A stretch of 64,000 nucleotides of DNA from Verrucomicrobiota bacterium (GTDB lineage Bacteria; Verrucomicrobiota; Verrucomicrobiia; Opitutales; UBA953), in the NCBI GenBank assembly GCA_030834165.1, contig JAURFU010000003.1, positions 20,860-84,859 on the forward strand. Reading direction: 5' to 3'. The position numbers were made by a program, and so were the translations under genes. Below the pieces are notes generated by a model that saw nothing but the letters and a program-made list of their open reading frames with translations, had not been told where the DNA came from and searched no databases. This document shows, piece by piece, positions 32,852 through 42,255 of this stretch (the stretch's first letter is position 1; every line of letters begins with the position of its first letter).

Positions 32852-33704
32852 GCCCTTCGCTGTCGCCCTTCAGGTAGCGGTCGGTGATGATCTCGATGAG
32901 CATGTCGCGGGCCTCCTTCACGGAGTCGACGTGCACGTAGAAGTTGCGGTCCTCGGGCGATACCATGCCCCATTCCTGGAAGGTCTCCATGTTGACCACG
33001 TTCTTCCAGAAGGGGGAGCCGAAGAGGAGGATCGGGAACTGCTTCTTGGTCTTGCGCGTCTGGATGAGCGTGAGCATCTCGAACAGCTCGTCGAAGGTGC
33101 CGAAGCCGCCGGGGAAGGCCACGAGGGCCTTGGCGAGGTAGAGGAACCAATATTTGCGGACGAAGAAGTAGTGGAACTCGAGGTCGAGCTCGGGCGTGAC
33201 GTAAGGATTGTGCTCCTGCTCGAAGGGCAGGGAGATGCCGAGACCGACGGAACGGCCGCCGGCTTCGTGCGCGCCGCGGTTGGCGGCTTCCATGATGCCG
33301 GGTCCCGCGCCGGAGCAGACGAGGAAGCGCTGCCATTCCGGGAGCTGGAGCGACCACTTGGTCATCTCGAAGGCGAGCTCGCGGCAGGCTTCGTAATAGG
33401 CGGAACTGCGCAGGTCGATCTCGGCGACGCGGACGCGGTGCGCGCACTCGGCGTCGTCGCACTTGCCGGTCGCGGCGAAGGCCTTGGCCTCCTCGAGGCG
33501 CCTGCGCGCGACGTCCGGGGGCAGGGTGCGGGCCGAGCCGAACATCACGACGGTGTTCCGGACGTTGTGCTTCTTGAAACGAAGGTGCGGCTCGGTCATC
33601 TCCGTCAGCACGCGGATGCTCCGGGCCTGAGGGCTGCCCATGAACTCGGGGTTGAGGTAGGCCTTGGGCGGAGTGGGCCTCAGTTTGCCTTTTTCCGGGG
33701 TCAT
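32844..33704 (-). CDS. LOG family (TIGR00730-type) protein
   Basis: [44 protein letters not shown]. Confidence 0.9.
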   Translation of the reverse strand: MTPEKGKLRPTPPKAYLNPEFMGSPQARSIRVLTEMTEPHLRFKKHNVRNTVVMFGSARTLPPDVARRRLEEAKAFAATGKCDDAECAHRVRVAEIDLRSSAYYEACRELAFEMTKWSLQLPEWQRFLVCSGAGPGIMEAANRGAHEAGGRSVGLGISLPFEQEHNPYVTPELDLEFHYFFVRKYWFLYLAKALVAFPGGFGTFDELFEMLTLIQTRKTKKQFPILLFGSPFWKNVVNMETFQEWGMVSPEDRNFYVHVDSVKEARDMLIEIITDRYLKGDSEGHD

Positions 33705-33799
33705 GGGCCTATCCTCCGCCGCGCCCGGGCTCCTGCAAGCCGGGAAGCGTGGGGCTTGACACCCTCGGGGCGGTGCCCTTGGCTGTCTTCTTCAAAGCC

Positions 33800-33937
33800 A
33801 TGCAACCCACCTACCGCCCGTCCAAGATCTCCCGCGCCCGCAAGTGCGGTTTCCGCGCCCGTTCCAAGACTCCCGGTGGTCGCAAGGTCCTGGCCAAGCG
33901 CCGCGCCATCGGCCGCAAGCGCCTCGGCGCTTCCTGA
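33800..33937 (+). CDS. rpmH: 50S ribosomal protein L34
   Basis: [45 protein letters not shown]. Confidence 0.97.
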   Translation: MQPTYRPSKISRARKCGFRARSKTPGGRKVLAKRRAIGRKRLGAS

Positions 33938-33942
33938 GGCCC

Positions 33943-34305
33943 ATGCGTCTCCCGCGGGAGCGTCGAATTCGCGCCTCGGCCGAGTTCAACCGCCTCCGCC
34001 AAGAAGGCTCGCGACTCGATTGCGGGCCTTTTCTTTTGAACTTCCGGCCGACCGGTGAGCCCGGTCCGGCCCGCTTCGCGGTGATCGCCGCGAAGAAGAA
34101 CCTGCCGTTGGCCGTGGACCGTAACCGGGCCAAGCGCCTGGCACGGGAACTCTTCCGCACGGATGCGGCCGCCTTCCCCGCAGGGTGGGAGGTCGTGTTG
34201 GTGATCCGTTCGGGCATGCTGAAACGCTCCCTGGCCGAGCTGCGCAAGGTCTACGCCGCCGCGGCCGCCCGCATCACGGCTCCTAAGTCCGGTCCGGCCG
34301 CATGA
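33943..34305 (+). CDS. rnpA: Ribonuclease P protein component
   Basis: LPRERRIRASAEFNRLRQEG...AVDRNRAKRLARELFR; directly after rpmH. Confidence 0.93.
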   Translation: MRLPRERRIRASAEFNRLRQEGSRLDCGPFLLNFRPTGEPGPARFAVIAAKKNLPLAVDRNRAKRLARELFRTDAAAFPAGWEVVLVIRSGMLKRSLAELRKVYAAAAARITAPKSGPAA

Positions 34306-34553
34306 GCGAACCGCGTCCCTCCGTGCTCGCCCGGCTCGCGCTGGCCTGCGTGCGTTTCTACCAGCGTTTCCTCTCGAAGCCGCTCCATCTGATCCCGGGT
34401 TCGGGCTGCCGTTTTCATCCGACCTGCTCGTGCTATGCGGCTACGGCGCTCGCGCGCTTCGGTTTTTTCAAGGGCGGGTGGTTGGGTTTCCGGCGTATCT
34501 GCCGTTGCCACCCTTGGGGCGGTTCGGGGATCGATGAAGTGCCGGAGCGGTGA
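34302..34553 (+). CDS. yidD: Membrane protein insertion efficiency factor YidD
   Basis: FYQRFLSKPLHLIPGSGCRFHPTCSCYAATAL...RRICRCHPWG. Confidence 0.95.
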   Translation: MSEPRPSVLARLALACVRFYQRFLSKPLHLIPGSGCRFHPTCSCYAATALARFGFFKGGWLGFRRICRCHPWGGSGIDEVPER

Positions 34554-34616
34554 AGGGCTTGTGGGTGCTGTTTAATAATCTCGCCCTCCGTCGGCTGATT
34601 TCCGACTAATCACGGG

Positions 34617-36650
34617 GTGAAAAGCTTGTTTTCTAAGGTCCTAGGTTCGCGTCAAGGCGGCACCTTGCTCCTCGCTTCCAGCTACGTCCTCCTGGGGTCA
34701 TTGCTTCGCCTTGGTTTCCTTTTCGCCTCGGCCGCCGAGGTCTCCTGGGGCTGGCCGACTTTCGTCGCTTTGTTCCTGGGCCTCATCTTCGACCTGGCGA
34801 TGGCCTGGCTGCTGACCCTCCCTCTCGGCCTGCTCAGCGCGATCTGGTCTTGGGAGGGGACGACTTCACGCTGGCTACGCCTGCCTTTGCGCGCGGCCTG
34901 GCTCTTCGGCGCCTGCCTCTTCGTGTTCTGGAAGATCTCCGAGATCCTCTTCTGGGAGGAGTTCGGCGTCCGCTTCAACTTCATCGCGGTCGATTACCTC
35001 GTCTACACGACGGAGGTCGTGAAGAACATCCGCGAGTCCTACAACCTGCCGCTGATCATCGCCGTCGTCTTCGCGGTCGCGACGGGTCTCTTCCTGGCCT
35101 GGCGTAAGCTCGGTTTCGTCCGCCGCTGGGAAGAGGGCGCCGCCGCCGACGTCTCGTCCCGCTGGCGCGACTTCGCGGCGCTCCTCTCTCCTCTGCTGGT
35201 GTTCCTGGTCGTCGCCTACTTCGTCGGCCGCCATGACCTCAAGGCCGCCAGCGCCGCGCGTTCCTCGGTCGCCGAACGCCTGACGGCCGGCCTGCGCCAC
35301 ATGGGCGACCTGCAGCCGGGCTTTCCGAACAGCTACGACACCGAGCTGGCGAAGAACGGCGAATACGCCTTCCTGGCCGCCTTCTGGGCCAATCAGCTGG
35401 AGTGGCAGCGCTTCTATCCGTCGCGTCCCGACGCCGTCGAGAAGCTGCGCGCCACGCTCCTGTCGCAGGGCGGCGAAGCCGCCTCCGCCGATCCCCGCGA
35501 CATCACCCGTCGCATCAAGCCGACCGCTCCGGCGCGCCGGTGGAACGTCATCCAGATCACGATCGAGAGCCTGAGCGCGGAATACCTTGGCTGCTACGGC
35601 TCGCCGGCATATCAGCAGAAGAACCTCACCCCCAATCTCGACCGCATCTCGCGCGAGTCGCTCTGGTTCTCGCGCTGCTACGCCGGCGGCACCCGCACGG
35701 TCCGCGGCATGGAGGCGCTTTCGCTCTCGATCCCGCCGATCCCGGGACAGTCGGTCCTGCGTCGGGCCGGTTGCGAGAACCTCACGACCCTCGGTTCGGT
35801 CCTGCGCACGAAGGGTTACGAGACGGCCTTCCTTTATGGCGGAGACGGGTTCTTCGACAACATGAACTACTTCTTCGAGTCGAACGGCTACGACGTCGTG
35901 GACCTGCCGCGTCAGCTCGCCCGCGGCAAGCAGCCGACGTTCGCCAACGCCTGGGGCGCCTGCGATGAAGATGCGTTTGCATGGTCGCTCGAGGAGGCCG
36001 ACCGCGCGCATGCCGCCGGCAAGCCGTTCCATCATTTCGTGATGACGACCTCGAACCACCGTCCGTATACGTGGCCGGCCGGCAAGATCGACCCGAAGCT
36101 GATCAACCGCGAGGGCGGCGTCGCCTACACGGACTACGCCATCGGAGCCTTCCTCAAGGCCGCGCAGACGAAGCCCTGGTTCAAGGACACGGTCTTCGTC
36201 ATCGTCGCCGACCACTGCGCGTCCGTCGCCGGCAAGCGCGAGCTCGAGGTGCGCAAATACGAGATCCCGCTCTTCGTCTGGTCCCCGGGCAACATCGCCC
36301 CGCGGAAGTTCGACACCATGATGAGCCAGATCGACATGGCGCCCACCGTGCTCGGCCTGCTGGGCGTCGATTACCTCACGCGCTTCGTCGGCACCGACGC
36401 CCTCGCGCCGACCTACCGACCCCGCGCCTTCATCAGCAACTACCAGAAGGTCGCGATGCTGCGTCCGGACGGACTGCTGACGGTCCTCAAGCCGGTGAAG
36501 CAGGTGGCCCAATATCAGGCCGACCTCGCCACGGGCGCCCTGACGCCGGTCGCCACTCCGGACGCCTCCGCGGTCGAGGAGACGATCCTGCATTACCAAG
36601 GCACCGACGAACTCTTCACCCATGGCGGACTCAAGCATCCTGCCCGCTGA
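34617..36650 (+). CDS. LTA synthase/phosphoethanolamine transferase-like membrane sulfatase-fold protein
   Basis: N-terminal multi-TM region, NVIQITIESLSAEYLGCYGSP...NLTPNLDRIS, YAGGTRTVRGMEAL, VFVIVADHCAS; GTG start. Confidence 0.85.
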   Translation: MKSLFSKVLGSRQGGTLLLASSYVLLGSLLRLGFLFASAAEVSWGWPTFVALFLGLIFDLAMAWLLTLPLGLLSAIWSWEGTTSRWLRLPLRAAWLFGACLFVFWKISEILFWEEFGVRFNFIAVDYLVYTTEVVKNIRESYNLPLIIAVVFAVATGLFLAWRKLGFVRRWEEGAAADVSSRWRDFAALLSPLLVFLVVAYFVGRHDLKAASAARSSVAERLTAGLRHMGDLQPGFPNSYDTELAKNGEYAFLAAFWANQLEWQRFYPSRPDAVEKLRATLLSQGGEAASADPRDITRRIKPTAPARRWNVIQITIESLSAEYLGCYGSPAYQQKNLTPNLDRISRESLWFSRCYAGGTRTVRGMEALSLSIPPIPGQSVLRRAGCENLTTLGSVLRTKGYETAFLYGGDGFFDNMNYFFESNGYDVVDLPRQLARGKQPTFANAWGACDEDAFAWSLEEADRAHAAGKPFHHFVMTTSNHRPYTWPAGKIDPKLINREGGVAYTDYAIGAFLKAAQTKPWFKDTVFVIVADHCASVAGKRELEVRKYEIPLFVWSPGNIAPRKFDTMMSQIDMAPTVLGLLGVDYLTRFVGTDALAPTYRPRAFISNYQKVAMLRPDGLLTVLKPVKQVAQYQADLATGALTPVATPDASAVEETILHYQGTDELFTHGGLKHPAR

Positions 36651-37335
36651 GCGGCCTTCCTTGCTCCGTCCGGCGCTCGCCCTCGCGGCCGTCGTCGGCT
36701 TCTTCGGCTTCCATGGCACGGGCGGCGAGTGGCTCGACTTCCAGGTCCAGTCTTGGTTCTGGGACGGGCGGGACTGGCTGATTCCGAAGAACCCGGGTTG
36801 GTTCCATAAACTGGCCTACACCGGTCCGAAGGTCGTGCTCTCCGCCTTCGCGCTGTGGCTGCTCTGGGCCATCGCTTTCCCGGCTCGTTCGCCGGCTTGG
36901 CTCGGCCGCCGCCGCGCCGCCTATGTCATCGTTTCGATGGCGGTGGTCTCGCTCGTGAGCGTCCAGCTGCGTTCGGTCACCCAGATGGCGACGCCGCGTG
37001 ACCTCACGACCTACGGCGCCGTCGCGCCGAACGCCTGGGAGCACCTCCTGCTGTTCGACGTCAAGCCCGCCGGCTATCCCAGCCATGCCTTCCCGGCCGG
37101 CCATGCGAGCGGGGGCTTCGCGCTGCTATGCCTGGCCTTCGCCTGGGACACCGCCGCGGCCCGCCGCCGCGGTTTCCTGATCGGCGGCGTCTACGGCGGC
37201 TTGATGGGTCTGTATCAGATCGCCCGCGGGGAACACTTCCTCTCCCACACCTTGGCCACGGCCGCTCTCGCCTGGCTGCTCTCCGCAGCCTTGGCGCGCT
37301 GGCTGAAGCCGGCGGAGGTCAGTTCGACCAATTGA
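36622..37335 (+). CDS. PAP2-family phosphatase
   Basis: AGYPSHAFPAGHASGGFALL and ARGEHFLSHTLATA motifs, multi-TM. Confidence 0.85.
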   Translation: MADSSILPAERPSLLRPALALAAVVGFFGFHGTGGEWLDFQVQSWFWDGRDWLIPKNPGWFHKLAYTGPKVVLSAFALWLLWAIAFPARSPAWLGRRRAAYVIVSMAVVSLVSVQLRSVTQMATPRDLTTYGAVAPNAWEHLLLFDVKPAGYPSHAFPAGHASGGFALLCLAFAWDTAAARRRGFLIGGVYGGLMGLYQIARGEHFLSHTLATAALAWLLSAALARWLKPAEVSSTN

Positions 37336-38056
37336 CGATGTTGTCCGCGCGGTAGGGGCCGCTCGAGCCGGTCTCGTCGAAGTAACTCGCGGGGACGATG
37401 CCCGAGCGGGTCATCGTGGTGCCGCCGGCCGGGGCTGGATCCCAGTATTCCGCGAGCGGCGGCGCGTCGCCCGGGGTGGCCGCTTCGGTGAAGTTGACGG
37501 AACAGGAGACGACCAGGAAGTTCGGAGATTTCCATTCCTGGAAGCGGGCCAGCGAGACGAGGACACGGTAACGATAGTCGTAAGGATTGCCCCAAGCGTC
37601 GACGAACTCGCGGCAGGCGGCGTTGCCCCCGCGCCAGTCGTTGGCGCTGATCTGCGAATCGTCGTTCGTGGTGACGTCGTCCAGGCTCAGGAAGCTGCGC
37701 ATCTGGCGGTTGGCGCCGCCCGGGAGGGAGACGTGGTCGAAGTCGAGCAGGGTGGGAGGGACGCCCGGGGTCGTGAAGCGGAGCAGGCGACGACCGAGGA
37801 GCTGGTCGAGCAGGTCGCGACGGAAGCGGTCGTCGGTGCCCGTGGCGCAGCCGGGGAAGTCGCCGTAGGCCTTGCGGTAGCTTTGCGCGGCCATGGAGAT
37901 CGCCTGGATCTCGCCTTTGGACTTGGACTTGTTGCGGCCGTTGTTGGCGGCCTTGAAGAGGCCGAAGGTGATCGTGGCGAGGATGCCGATCACGAGGATG
38001 ACGACGAGGAGCTCGACGAGGGTGAAACCGGCGCGGCGGGCGGAGGGGCGGAGCAT
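37319..38056 (-). CDS. Type II secretion/type IV pilin-like pseudopilin
   Basis: RRAGFTLVELLVVILVIGILATITF prepilin motif; start ATG at 38056. Confidence 0.88.
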   Translation of the reverse strand: MLRPSARRAGFTLVELLVVILVIGILATITFGLFKAANNGRNKSKSKGEIQAISMAAQSYRKAYGDFPGCATGTDDRFRRDLLDQLLGRRLLRFTTPGVPPTLLDFDHVSLPGGANRQMRSFLSLDDVTTNDDSQISANDWRGGNAACREFVDAWGNPYDYRYRVLVSLARFQEWKSPNFLVVSCSVNFTEAATPGDAPPLAEYWDPAPAGGTTMTRSGIVPASYFDETGSSGPYRADNIVNWSN

Positions 38057-38067
38057 GGGGAGGGGGT

Positions 38068-38442
38068 TCAGATGTGGCGGGAGTCGTTCTCGTCCTTCTT
38101 GACGTAGCCGGAGTCCTGTCGCTGGTGGTTCACGGCGTTCTTCTTCAGGTAGGCCTGGTAGACGTCGTCCGCGGACATGCCGAGGACCTGGGCGATGGAG
38201 ATCAGGAAGTGGAACAGGTCGATGACCTCTACCCGGGCGTTCTGTTCGTCGAACTTCTGGTATTTGGCCCACCACTTCCAGGGCACGGAGTCGGTCAGTT
38301 CGGCCATCTCCTGCTGCATGGCCCGGAGGTAGTTGAGGACCCATTTGATCTTCTCCTCCTCGGTCATCCCGGCGGTTTCGACGCCGATGCGCCTGTTGAG
38401 CGCCTCCTGCATCTGGAAGATTTCTTCGAGCTTGTCGGGCAT
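38068..38442 (-). CDS. All-alpha NTP pyrophosphatase, dimeric dUTPase-like
   Basis: EMAELTDSVPWKWWAK...VEVIDLFHFLISIAQVLGMSADDVYQAYLKKNAVN. Confidence 0.85.
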   Translation of the reverse strand: MPDKLEEIFQMQEALNRRIGVETAGMTEEEKIKWVLNYLRAMQQEMAELTDSVPWKWWAKYQKFDEQNARVEVIDLFHFLISIAQVLGMSADDVYQAYLKKNAVNHQRQDSGYVKKDENDSRHI

Positions 38443-38540
38443 GCGTCATCAAACATCGGTCCGGGCGAGGACGAAAGGCGAAAATGGCTCATCTTGATTT
38501 TAGTCTTGGGCGGGGTGGGGCGCCTTGTCTTTATCCCGCC

Positions 38541-39731
38541 ATGGAACTGCCGGCCCTCGCGTTGCTCTCGATTCTGGTCCTGCTTTGTTATGTTTTCGAG
38601 GTGTCCTCAGCCCGGACGAGGATCCCCAGCGTCCTTCTTCTGCTCGGGTTGGGCATGGGCCTGAGGCCGGTCTGCTCCGCCTTGGGCTGGGCTGCTCCGG
38701 AGCTCTCCCGATTGCTTCCGGAGATCGGCACGGTGGGTCTCATCCTTATCGTCCTCGAAGGGGCCCTTGAACTGCGCTTTTCGCGCTCGCGGGCTCCGCT
38801 CATCCTGCGCTCGCTCGGCCTCGCGGTCCTGACCCTGATGGCCTTCTCCATGGGATTGGCTTACGTCCTGACCCAAGCGGTGGGTTGTGACTTCCGCACC
38901 GGCTTGCTCAACGCCTTGCCCTTGGCCGTGATTTCGAGCGCGGTGGCGGTTCCGACCTCCCGGCTGCTTGGTCCGGCGGACGCGGAATTCATCATCTACG
39001 AGAGCACGTTCTCCGACATCCTCGGCGTCCTGGCCTTCAATTTCGTCCTCGTGCATGAAGTGGTCGGCCTGGCCGCGGTTAAATCCTTCCTCTTCCAGCT
39101 GCTGTTGAGCGGTTTGCTCGCCTTCGGCGGGACGCTCCTGCTCGCGTTCCTGATCTCGCGGCTCAAGCATCGCATCAAGTTCGGCCCCATCCTTGCCTTG
39201 GTGATCCTTCTTTATTCGGTCGCCAAGTACTTCCATCTGCCGGCACTGCTGCTGATTCTCGTCTTGGGGTTGTTTCTGGCTAATTTCAGAAAATTAGGCC
39301 GGTTTCCCCGGCTGGCGTTTCTCCATCCCGAGTCCCTCGAGCCGGAGGTGCGTCGTTTTGATGAGTTGCTGGCCGAGCTGACCTTCGTGGTGCGTATCAC
39401 CTTCTTCCTTCTTTTCGGCTTCCTGATCGATCTGAAGGCGTTTTTCCGCCTTGATGTGCTGTTCTGGGTGGCCGCGGGGTTGCTGGGAGTCTATGTGTTG
39501 AGGGCGGCTTTCCTTTTCATCCTGAGATTGCCGCTCCATCCGCTGATTTTCTTCGCCCCCCGCGGGCTTATCACCGTGCTCCTCCTCCTGCAGCTGCCGT
39601 CGGCCTTACGTCTGGTCCAGATCGACGACGTCTTGGTCACCCAGGTCGTCGTGCTCTCCGCCATCGTGATGATGGCGGGTACGGCCGGCGTTTCGAGGGC
39701 GGATAATCCGGACGCCGGCCTCGCGGACTGA
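38541..39731 (+). CDS. Cation:proton antiporter (CPA family)
   Basis: Multi-TM, YESTFSDILGVLAFNF, LPLAVISSAVAVPTSR. Confidence 0.83.
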   Translation: MELPALALLSILVLLCYVFEVSSARTRIPSVLLLLGLGMGLRPVCSALGWAAPELSRLLPEIGTVGLILIVLEGALELRFSRSRAPLILRSLGLAVLTLMAFSMGLAYVLTQAVGCDFRTGLLNALPLAVISSAVAVPTSRLLGPADAEFIIYESTFSDILGVLAFNFVLVHEVVGLAAVKSFLFQLLLSGLLAFGGTLLLAFLISRLKHRIKFGPILALVILLYSVAKYFHLPALLLILVLGLFLANFRKLGRFPRLAFLHPESLEPEVRRFDELLAELTFVVRITFFLLFGFLIDLKAFFRLDVLFWVAAGLLGVYVLRAAFLFILRLPLHPLIFFAPRGLITVLLLLQLPSALRLVQIDDVLVTQVVVLSAIVMMAGTAGVSRADNPDAGLAD

Positions 39732-39732
39732 C

Positions 39733-42255
39733 ATGTCGTCCGGTAGTGCCCAGTTGCGTAAGCCCGAAGTTCTCGCCCCGGCCGGCGAATGGGACTGCGT
39801 CCGCGCGGCGGTCGAGAACGGCGCCGACGCGGTCTTCTTCGGCATCGGCCGCTTCAACGCCCGCGTCCGGGCCAAGAACTTCGAAGAGGCCGACCTGCCC
39901 GAACTCATGGCCTACCTGCACGGCCGCGGGGTGAAGGGGTACGTGACCTTCAACACGCTGATCTTCCCCGACGAACTGGCCGAAGCCGCGCGCACGCTCC
40001 GTTCCATCGTCGCGGCCGGTGTCGACGCCGCCATCGTCCAGGACCCCGGCATCTGCCGCCTCATCCGCCGCATCTCGCCCGACTTTCCGATCCACGCCTC
40101 GACGCAGATGACGGTCACGAGCGCGGCCGGCGTAGATTACGCCCGCGGCCTCGGCGCTTCGCTGGCGGTCCTCGGCCGGGAGGTCTCCATCCCCGAGATG
40201 CAGAAGCTCCAGGCCGAGCAGGCGAAGATTGGCGAGCCGCTCGACCTCGAGGTCTTCGTCCACGGCGCGCTCTGCGTCGCCTATTCCGGCCAGTGCCTGA
40301 CGAGCGAATCCCTCGGCGGTCGCTCGGCCAACCGCGGCGAATGCGCCCAAGCCTGCCGCCTGCCTTACGAACTCGTGGTCGACGGCGTCGTCCGCGACCT
40401 CGGCGACAAGGCCTACCTGCTTTCCCCGCAGGACCTCGCCGGCATCGAGGTCGTCCCTGACCTCATCCGCGCCGGCATCCGTTCCCTCAAGATCGAAGGC
40501 CGCCTGAAGTCCCCTGAATACGTGGCCGCGATCACCAAGGCCTACCGCCGCGCGGTGGACGCCGCGTGGGACGCGCTCATGAAGGGCGCCGACGCCGATC
40601 GCGCCGCCCTGCAGGTCCGTCAGGAGGAGGACTACGCGATGCAGATGACCTTCTCGCGCGGCCTCCACACGGGCTGGCTCCGCGGCATCGACAACCAGCA
40701 GCTCGTCCACGCCCGCTTCGGCAAGAAGCGCGGCGCCTATCTCGGCACGGTCGTCGACGTGGCTGCGAACGGCGTGACGATGCGTCTCGAGGGTCCGCTC
40801 AAGCCCGGCGACGGCGTGGTCTTCGACCAAGGCAAGCCGGCCGAACGCGAGCAGGGCGGTTTCGTCCACGGCCTCGAGCCCGCCCGGGGCGGCCTGACGT
40901 TCATCCGTTTCGGCCGCGAAGACGTGGAGTGGGATCAGGTGAAGCCGGGTGCCATCCTCTGGAAGACCAAGGACCAGGAACTCGACAAGCGACTCCATGA
41001 CTCCTGGGACCGCGAGAAGGCCAACTACCGCCGACCTTTGCACGCCAAGGTCATCGGCCGCCTCGGCCAGCCCCTCCGCGTCGAATTCAACGACGGCGAA
41101 GGCCATGTCGTCGCCGGCGAAAGCGCGATGCCGTGCGCCGCCGCCGAAAAGCGTCCCATGGACGTCACCACGCTCCGCGACCAGCTGGGCCGGCTCGGCG
41201 ACACGGGCTTCGAACTGGGCGAACTGCAGGCCGACCTCGAAGGCGCCCTCATCGTCCCGGTCAGCGAACTGAACCGCCTCCGTCGCGACCTCGCCGACCA
41301 GATCACGAAGCTCCGCCGCCAGCCGCTGCGCTGGACCTTGCTGCCTTACGCTGAGGAATCGACGAAGGCCGCCCCCTTCGAGCCGAAGCGCCCCGGCGAG
41401 GCCGAGATCGTCGTCGTCATCCGCGAACCCGAGCAGCTTGAGCCGGCCCTCGCGAGCGGCGCCCGCGTGATCTACGCCGAATACGAAGACCCGAAGAAGT
41501 TCCGGGCCGCCGTCGCGCGCGTCCGTGCCTACGAACAGGAAGCCGGCCGCAAGGTCGAGTTCTGGGCCATGGGTCCGCGCATCCACAAGCAGGGCGAGGA
41601 ACGCGTGAGCGAGATCGTCCTCTCCTGCGAAGCTGACGGCTACCTCGTACGTAACCACGAGAACCTCCGCGCGTTCAGGGGCAGGCGCCTCCGCGGCGAC
41701 TTCTCCCTCAACGTCGCCAACGGCCTCACCGCCGAGTGGCTCATGGCCGAGCATGCCCTCGAAGGCCTGACGGTCTCCTACGACCTCGACTCCGAGCAGG
41801 TCGCCGCGCTGCTGCGGTCGGCCCCGCCCGATTGGTTCGAGGTCACGATCCACCAGCACATGCCGATGTTCCATATGGAGCACTGCGTGTTCTGCACCTT
41901 CCTCTCCAAGGGCAAGGACTACCGCGACTGCGGCCGCCCGTGCGAGAAGCACCGCGTGAAGCTGCGCGACCGCGTCGGCGCCGAGCACATCCTCAAGGCC
42001 GACGCCGGCTGCCGGAACACGCTCTTCAATTCGCGCGCCCAGACCGGAGCCGAATACGTGACCCAGCTCCTGGCCCTCGGCGTCCGCCGCTTCCGCGTGG
42101 AGTTCGTCGACGAGGACGCCTCGACCGTCACGCGCACGCTCGAGAAGTATCAGGCCCTGCTCAAGGGCGACCTCGACGGCACCGCGCTCTGGAACGACCT
42201 CAAGGTCCTGAACCAGCTCGGCGTCACGCGCGGCACCATGCGCGTGCGCCTCTGA
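39733..42255 (+). CDS. U32-family peptidase/RlhA-like
   Basis: KPEVLAPAGEWDCVRAAVENGADAVFFG, HGALCVAYSGQCLTSESLGGRSANRGECAQACRLPY. Confidence 0.94.
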   Translation: MSSGSAQLRKPEVLAPAGEWDCVRAAVENGADAVFFGIGRFNARVRAKNFEEADLPELMAYLHGRGVKGYVTFNTLIFPDELAEAARTLRSIVAAGVDAAIVQDPGICRLIRRISPDFPIHASTQMTVTSAAGVDYARGLGASLAVLGREVSIPEMQKLQAEQAKIGEPLDLEVFVHGALCVAYSGQCLTSESLGGRSANRGECAQACRLPYELVVDGVVRDLGDKAYLLSPQDLAGIEVVPDLIRAGIRSLKIEGRLKSPEYVAAITKAYRRAVDAAWDALMKGADADRAALQVRQEEDYAMQMTFSRGLHTGWLRGIDNQQLVHARFGKKRGAYLGTVVDVAANGVTMRLEGPLKPGDGVVFDQGKPAEREQGGFVHGLEPARGGLTFIRFGREDVEWDQVKPGAILWKTKDQELDKRLHDSWDREKANYRRPLHAKVIGRLGQPLRVEFNDGEGHVVAGESAMPCAAAEKRPMDVTTLRDQLGRLGDTGFELGELQADLEGALIVPVSELNRLRRDLADQITKLRRQPLRWTLLPYAEESTKAAPFEPKRPGEAEIVVVIREPEQLEPALASGARVIYAEYEDPKKFRAAVARVRAYEQEAGRKVEFWAMGPRIHKQGEERVSEIVLSCEADGYLVRNHENLRAFRGRRLRGDFSLNVANGLTAEWLMAEHALEGLTVSYDLDSEQVAALLRSAPPDWFEVTIHQHMPMFHMEHCVFCTFLSKGKDYRDCGRPCEKHRVKLRDRVGAEHILKADAGCRNTLFNSRAQTGAEYVTQLLALGVRRFRVEFVDEDASTVTRTLEKYQALLKGDLDGTALWNDLKVLNQLGVTRGTMRVRL

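Noticed and set aside
34617-36650. Arylsulfatase annotation
   Set aside because: Lacks a C-x-P-S-R/formylglycine motif; YAGGTRTVRGME and the N-terminal TM bundle fit the LtaS/phosphoethanolamine-transferase branch instead.
39637-41988. 783-aa minus-strand ORF
   Set aside because: Antisense to the well-supported U32 peptidase.
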